A DNA stretch of 64,000 nucleotides from Bacteroides sp. OF04-15BH (lineage in GTDB: Bacteria > Bacteroidota > Bacteroidia > Bacteroidales > Bacteroidaceae), in the NCBI RefSeq assembly GCF_003477995.1, contig NZ_QUEM01000012.1:33650-97649 (forward strand). The letters are read 5' to 3'. Within the stretch, counting starts at the first letter, position 1. Every line of letters starts with the position of its first letter. The notes below the pieces were generated by a model, which worked only from the letters and a program-made list of their open reading frames with translations, was not told where the DNA came from and made no database searches. Below are positions 61,552 through 64,000 of this stretch, one piece after another. The position numbers and the translations under genes are program-made.

Positions 61552-62658
61552 CTATGAATCATCCAGTGAATCAAGCGGATTGGGTATTTTGGCTTTGTGG
61601 GCATTCGAGGTATGAAGGTATATGGCTGTAGTTTTTATGTCGTTGTGTCCCAGCAATTCCTGTATCGTGTGCAAGTCTGTCCCTTGTTCCAAAAGGTGGG
61701 TGGCAAACGAGTGGCGGAGCATGTGAACATGCACCCGGTGCTTGATACCTGCACGTTGTGCGGCTTCTTTCAGCACTTTCACCAGTGCGCTTGCCGAGTA
61801 TTGCTCTCCGGGCGTTTCGCCTTCAAACAACCATTTTTTCGGGCGGTATTCCCGGAAATACTGCCGCAGTTCTTCCAGCAGTTTGGGCGAAAGCAACGAA
61901 TAGCGGCATTTCTTTCCCTTACCCATGATGCGCACAGACATCGTTTCACTGTTGATGTCTTTGGGTGTGAGGTTCAGCAGTTCACTACGCCGCAATCCGG
62001 CAGAATAAACTAAAGAAATCATACAGCGATGCTTGATGTTGGATAGCTGGTCAAGAATACGCTTTATCTCGTTCTTGCTCAATACTTCCGGAACGGTCTT
62101 GTATTCTTTGGCTCGTGTGATGCCGCCGTAATACTGCCGTATTCCGCCTTTCACTTGCTCGTAGTAGAACTTGATGGCGTTGATGCGCATATTCTGTTGT
62201 GATACGGAAATTTTCTTTTCGTTCACGAGGTAGAGAATGTACCTGTTGATGTCTGCCACTTTCAGACGGTCGATGTTACGTCCTTTGTGGTATTCCATGA
62301 AGTCGCTGAAATAGGCCCGATAGGTTTTTATGGTCGAGGGGCTATAACGCTTTTGTTCCAGCAGTTCAAGATAGCCTTCCGGCAGCGTGTATTCCCGTTT
62401 GGGCTTGGGATGCCTTACATAAACCCTGCTGTAATCAATGTATGCGTGTGGGGAATATCGGTCATAAAATTCAGAAAGATTGAACTTTTCTTTATATATT
62501 CTGGCGATACCGGCATTATCTATTATCACACCATGATCACTACACAACAAATGGGCAATTGTCGGATTTCCCGCATAGTCAATTCTTATGCAGTGTCTGC
62601 CGTCCCGCTCCTCTGGATATAGGACAATCTGTTCGTGTTGTCGGCATATCTTGTCCAT
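61552..62658 (-). CDS. XerD-like tyrosine recombinase of the cassette array
   Basis: A 368-residue phage-integrase-family recombinase. Residues 1-95 are an N-terminal extension of unknown role. A SAM-like DNA-binding domain ('YLELLEQKRYSPSTIKTYRAYFSDFMEYH') spans about 95-185. The catalytic domain has Arg in 'YSAGLRRSELLNL', Lys near 'MGKGKKCRY', His-x-x-Arg in 'HMLRHSFATHLLEQG', His in 'LGHNDIKTT' and nucleophilic Tyr in 'AIYLHTSN', all present. It lacks an obvious IntI-specific insertion between the second and third catalytic motifs. It most likely moves the cassettes. A -7 box lies 28 bp upstream. Confidence 0.9.
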   Translation of the reverse strand: MDKICRQHEQIVLYPEERDGRHCIRIDYAGNPTIAHLLCSDHGVIIDNAGIARIYKEKFNLSEFYDRYSPHAYIDYSRVYVRHPKPKREYTLPEGYLELLEQKRYSPSTIKTYRAYFSDFMEYHKGRNIDRLKVADINRYILYLVNEKKISVSQQNMRINAIKFYYEQVKGGIRQYYGGITRAKEYKTVPEVLSKNEIKRILDQLSNIKHRCMISLVYSAGLRRSELLNLTPKDINSETMSVRIMGKGKKCRYSLLSPKLLEELRQYFREYRPKKWLFEGETPGEQYSASALVKVLKEAAQRAGIKHRVHVHMLRHSFATHLLEQGTDLHTIQELLGHNDIKTTAIYLHTSNAHKAKIPNPLDSLDDS

Positions 62659-62685
62659 ACCTTTTTATGTATTGTATCATTTCCC

Positions 62686-62693
62686 CAAATATA
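62686..62693 (-). promoter_or_regulatory. -7 promoter box of the recombinase gene
   Basis: Minus-strand TATATTTG, 28 bases upstream of the ATG. It could drive the recombinase and, by readthrough, the cassettes. No -33 TTTG at ideal spacing. Confidence 0.45.
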
Positions 62694-62796
62694 TGATAAA
62701 GTTTTCATTTAGAATGATTATTCTGTGATTTTTTTAAGTAAATCGGCTATAATATAAATTCTATGTCTTTTATTTAGTACTGGATAACAAATAAAA

Positions 62797-62846
62797 TGTA
62801 ACACATATAACTCTTCCGTGTTTTCGGAAGTAGTTATTGTGTTACA
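62797..62846 (-). terminator. Terminator of the helicase-type gene
   Basis: A 50-bp palindrome: TGTAACAC/GTGTTACA, ATAACT/AGTTAT and TTCCG/CGGAA. It is followed on the minus strand by TTTTATTTG, 27 bp after the stop codon. Confidence 0.8.
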
Positions 62847-62872
62847 TAAAATGATAATATAATTCACTTTGA

Positions 62873-64000
62873 CTACAGCTTCATGCCCTTCGGTTCCGTC
62901 AGCCCCGGTCTTCCGATAACCAGATGGCTGCGTATGAAATCCATGTGCGGACTTTCCGGCTGCTGTTCCGTCTGTTTCTTCTCGCTGTCTTGCCGGTTCT
63001 CTTCCGTGCTTTCCGGCGTCGGTGGAGCCAGCTCCAGCTGTATCTTGCGGTCAAGGGCGGCAAGCTCGGACTTCAGCTGTTTCAGTTCGTCCTCCTTCTT
63101 CCATACCTTACCCGCTATCTCCTGCAACTGCGGAATCTCCTTTTCCAGCACCTCGTTCTTCGCCTTGTACTGGTCAATGGTGGAAGGTATCTTCTCCAGC
63201 GCGTTCAGGAAATTGCGCGCGGCGGCTACCGGGTCAGCCATTGCCAGATGCCCGTTGTTGTAGGTGTACTTGTAGTTTCCCTCCACCACGAAGCGGTTGT
63301 CTGTAAACTCCAGTCCCTCTTTGAGCGTCCTTTCGCTGACCACCTTGACGGGGAAGCCGTACAGTTCCCCAATCGGTTTGTACAGTCCGCCCGTAGTGGC
63401 GTTCCTGGCTATCTCCTGCAAACGCTTCCCGATAACCTTCTCGTCGGTGGAGTCCACGCCGTCCACCCTGACCGCATTCAGCCGGTTGCCATCCTTGTCT
63501 GTCCGGGCAGCGGCAAGGAACCTGTTCCAGTCCTCTGTCATGGCTTCAATGGCCGCCGTGTTGCCGCCCAGCTCCTTGACCTTGGTTTCCAGCTTGAACT
63601 CAGAATCGCGCCTGCCCTTGTGGAACGACTTGCGCTCTCCTTCGAGCGAGGCGATACGCTTCTCCAGTTTCGCCTTGTCGAGCAGGTCGGTGTTGCCGGA
63701 GAGCAACGCCATGTATTCCGAGAAGTTCATGCCCGATTTTTCGTCCATCGCCCCCTCGTCGATGGTACGTGCGCCCATCGCGCCGCTTTTCAGCTGCGAG
63801 ATGAAGGTCTGCTTGCAGTGCAGCAGGTTGAACTTGTAGCTGTCCAGCGACTTCTCCACCGCATAGATGATGACATCCACGTTGTTCCCCGCAAAGTGCT
63901 TGGCAATCTCGTTGCCGGCCCTGACACCACGCCCGTCACGCTGTTGCAGGTCGGACGGGCGATCGGGTAGGTCAAGGGCATTACTGCCCTCTTCCCCCCT
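62873..64000 (-). CDS. C-terminal part of a large SF2 helicase/methylase-type ICE protein (5' end outside window)
   Basis: The frame is open to the window edge: 375 residues are visible. They begin with 'SDLQQRDGRGVRAGNEIAKHFAGNNVDVIIYAVEKSLDSYKF'; Q-R-x-G-R-x-x-R is SF2 helicase motif VI. A coiled, Glu/Lys-rich region follows (about residues 75-100 and 290-345) with a Pro/Glu/Gln-rich end. Bacteroidales ICEs carry a very long gene of this kind combining DNA-methylase and Snf2-like helicase parts. Only the tail is seen, so the rest is inferred. Confidence 0.8.
   Translation of the reverse strand, partial: RGEEGSNALDLPDRPSDLQQRDGRGVRAGNEIAKHFAGNNVDVIIYAVEKSLDSYKFNLLHCKQTFISQLKSGAMGARTIDEGAMDEKSGMNFSEYMALLSGNTDLLDKAKLEKRIASLEGERKSFHKGRRDSEFKLETKVKELGGNTAAIEAMTEDWNRFLAAARTDKDGNRLNAVRVDGVDSTDEKVIGKRLQEIARNATTGGLYKPIGELYGFPVKVVSERTLKEGLEFTDNRFVVEGNYKYTYNNGHLAMADPVAAARNFLNALEKIPSTIDQYKAKNEVLEKEIPQLQEIAGKVWKKEDELKQLKSELAALDRKIQLELAPPTPESTEENRQDSEKKQTEQQPESPHMDFIRSHLVIGRPGLTEPKGMKL

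Larger units (their letters stand above)
54041..62658 (-). mobile_element. Integron-like immunity-gene cassette array (rAID-type)
   Basis: A tyrosine recombinase gene is followed, on the same strand, by nine AT-rich genes and pairs of immunity type, each closed by an attC-like hairpin repeat (nine copies). Gaps between repeat and next start are 8-30 bp, too small for individual promoters. The organisation matches recombinase-associated acquired interbacterial defence clusters known from Bacteroidales. It lies inside the ICE between the rteAB region and the helicase-type gene. Confidence 0.85.
20402..64000. mobile_element. CTnDOT-family integrative conjugative element (one end and most of the body)
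   Basis: The element carries the full CTnDOT-type set: traA-Q, mobABC, rteA, rteB, rteC, pcfK/pcfJ-like genes and a large helicase/methylase-type gene at the window edge. The predicted right end is at 20402-20411, next to pnp. The integrase, excision genes and other end lie beyond 64000. Cargo inferred from base composition and content: an AT-rich gene at 24677-25396, the Abi_2 gene, and the immunity-gene array with its own recombinase. tetQ and ermF are not seen in this part. Confidence 0.85.

Noticed and set aside
61552..62658. The recombinase as the ICE's own integrase
   Set aside because: It lies internally, next to the cassette array and far from the predicted end at 20402, and CTnDOT-type integrases lie at the element's other terminus.

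Overview
The window reads as a Bacteroidales genome, probably Bacteroides or Phocaeicola. Three things point there: promoters of the TAnnTTTG (-7) type, a sufBCDS cluster and a rimP-nusA-infB operon of Bacteroidetes form, and a CTnDOT-family integrative conjugative element (ICE) carrying rteABC, mobABC and traA-Q. Species cannot be fixed from this sequence alone.

Bases 1-20400 are core chromosome. They hold a LysO-type exporter, a Crp/Fnr-like regulator and a MATE pump; sufB-C-D-S for Fe-S cluster assembly; and rimP-nusA-infB-cvpA. A small membrane protein, a CtpA-type S41 peptidase and a PfkB sugar/nucleoside kinase follow, then two tandemly duplicated tRNA-Asn units and pnp. Almost all coding is on the minus strand. 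Well-formed terminators follow the suf cluster, cvpA, the small membrane protein gene, each tRNA and pnp.

From about 20402 to the right edge the window is ICE. A GTANNTTTGC-type core (20402-20411) with nearby repeated GTTACG motifs looks like one end of the element, about 160 bp upstream of pnp. Next come small plus-strand genes including a pcfK/pcfJ-like pair, an AT-rich cargo gene, and the minus-strand operon traA-traQ ending in a lysozyme gene (a type IV secretion apparatus). A palindrome-rich oriT/control region and plus-strand mobA-mobB-mobC follow. Then come a zinc-ribbon gene, an Abi_2/HEPN abortive-infection gene, rteC, a reductase-like gene, rteB and rteA. tetQ, which precedes rteA in CTnDOT, is absent; an AraC-type regulator gene sits there.

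The most striking part is about 51500-62660. It is an AT-rich array of small genes, most of them recognisable or plausible immunity proteins against interbacterial toxins (SUFU, DUF4304, GAD-like/Tdi1, PoNi, Imm11/DUF1629, DKNYY, plus unassigned ones). They are packed head to tail behind a XerD-like tyrosine recombinase. Between them lie nine copies of a roughly 50-bp element. Its ends (TAATGG and TTGTTA) and loop (GTTa) are conserved, while its hairpin arms differ from copy to copy but keep pairing. This is an integron-like cassette organisation and closely resembles the recombinase-associated acquired interbacterial defence (rAID) clusters described in Bacteroidales. The array would give its host, and recipients of the ICE, protection against type VI and other contact-dependent toxins. 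The window closes inside the C-terminal part of a large SF2-helicase/methylase-type ICE protein; the ICE integrase is not in the window.
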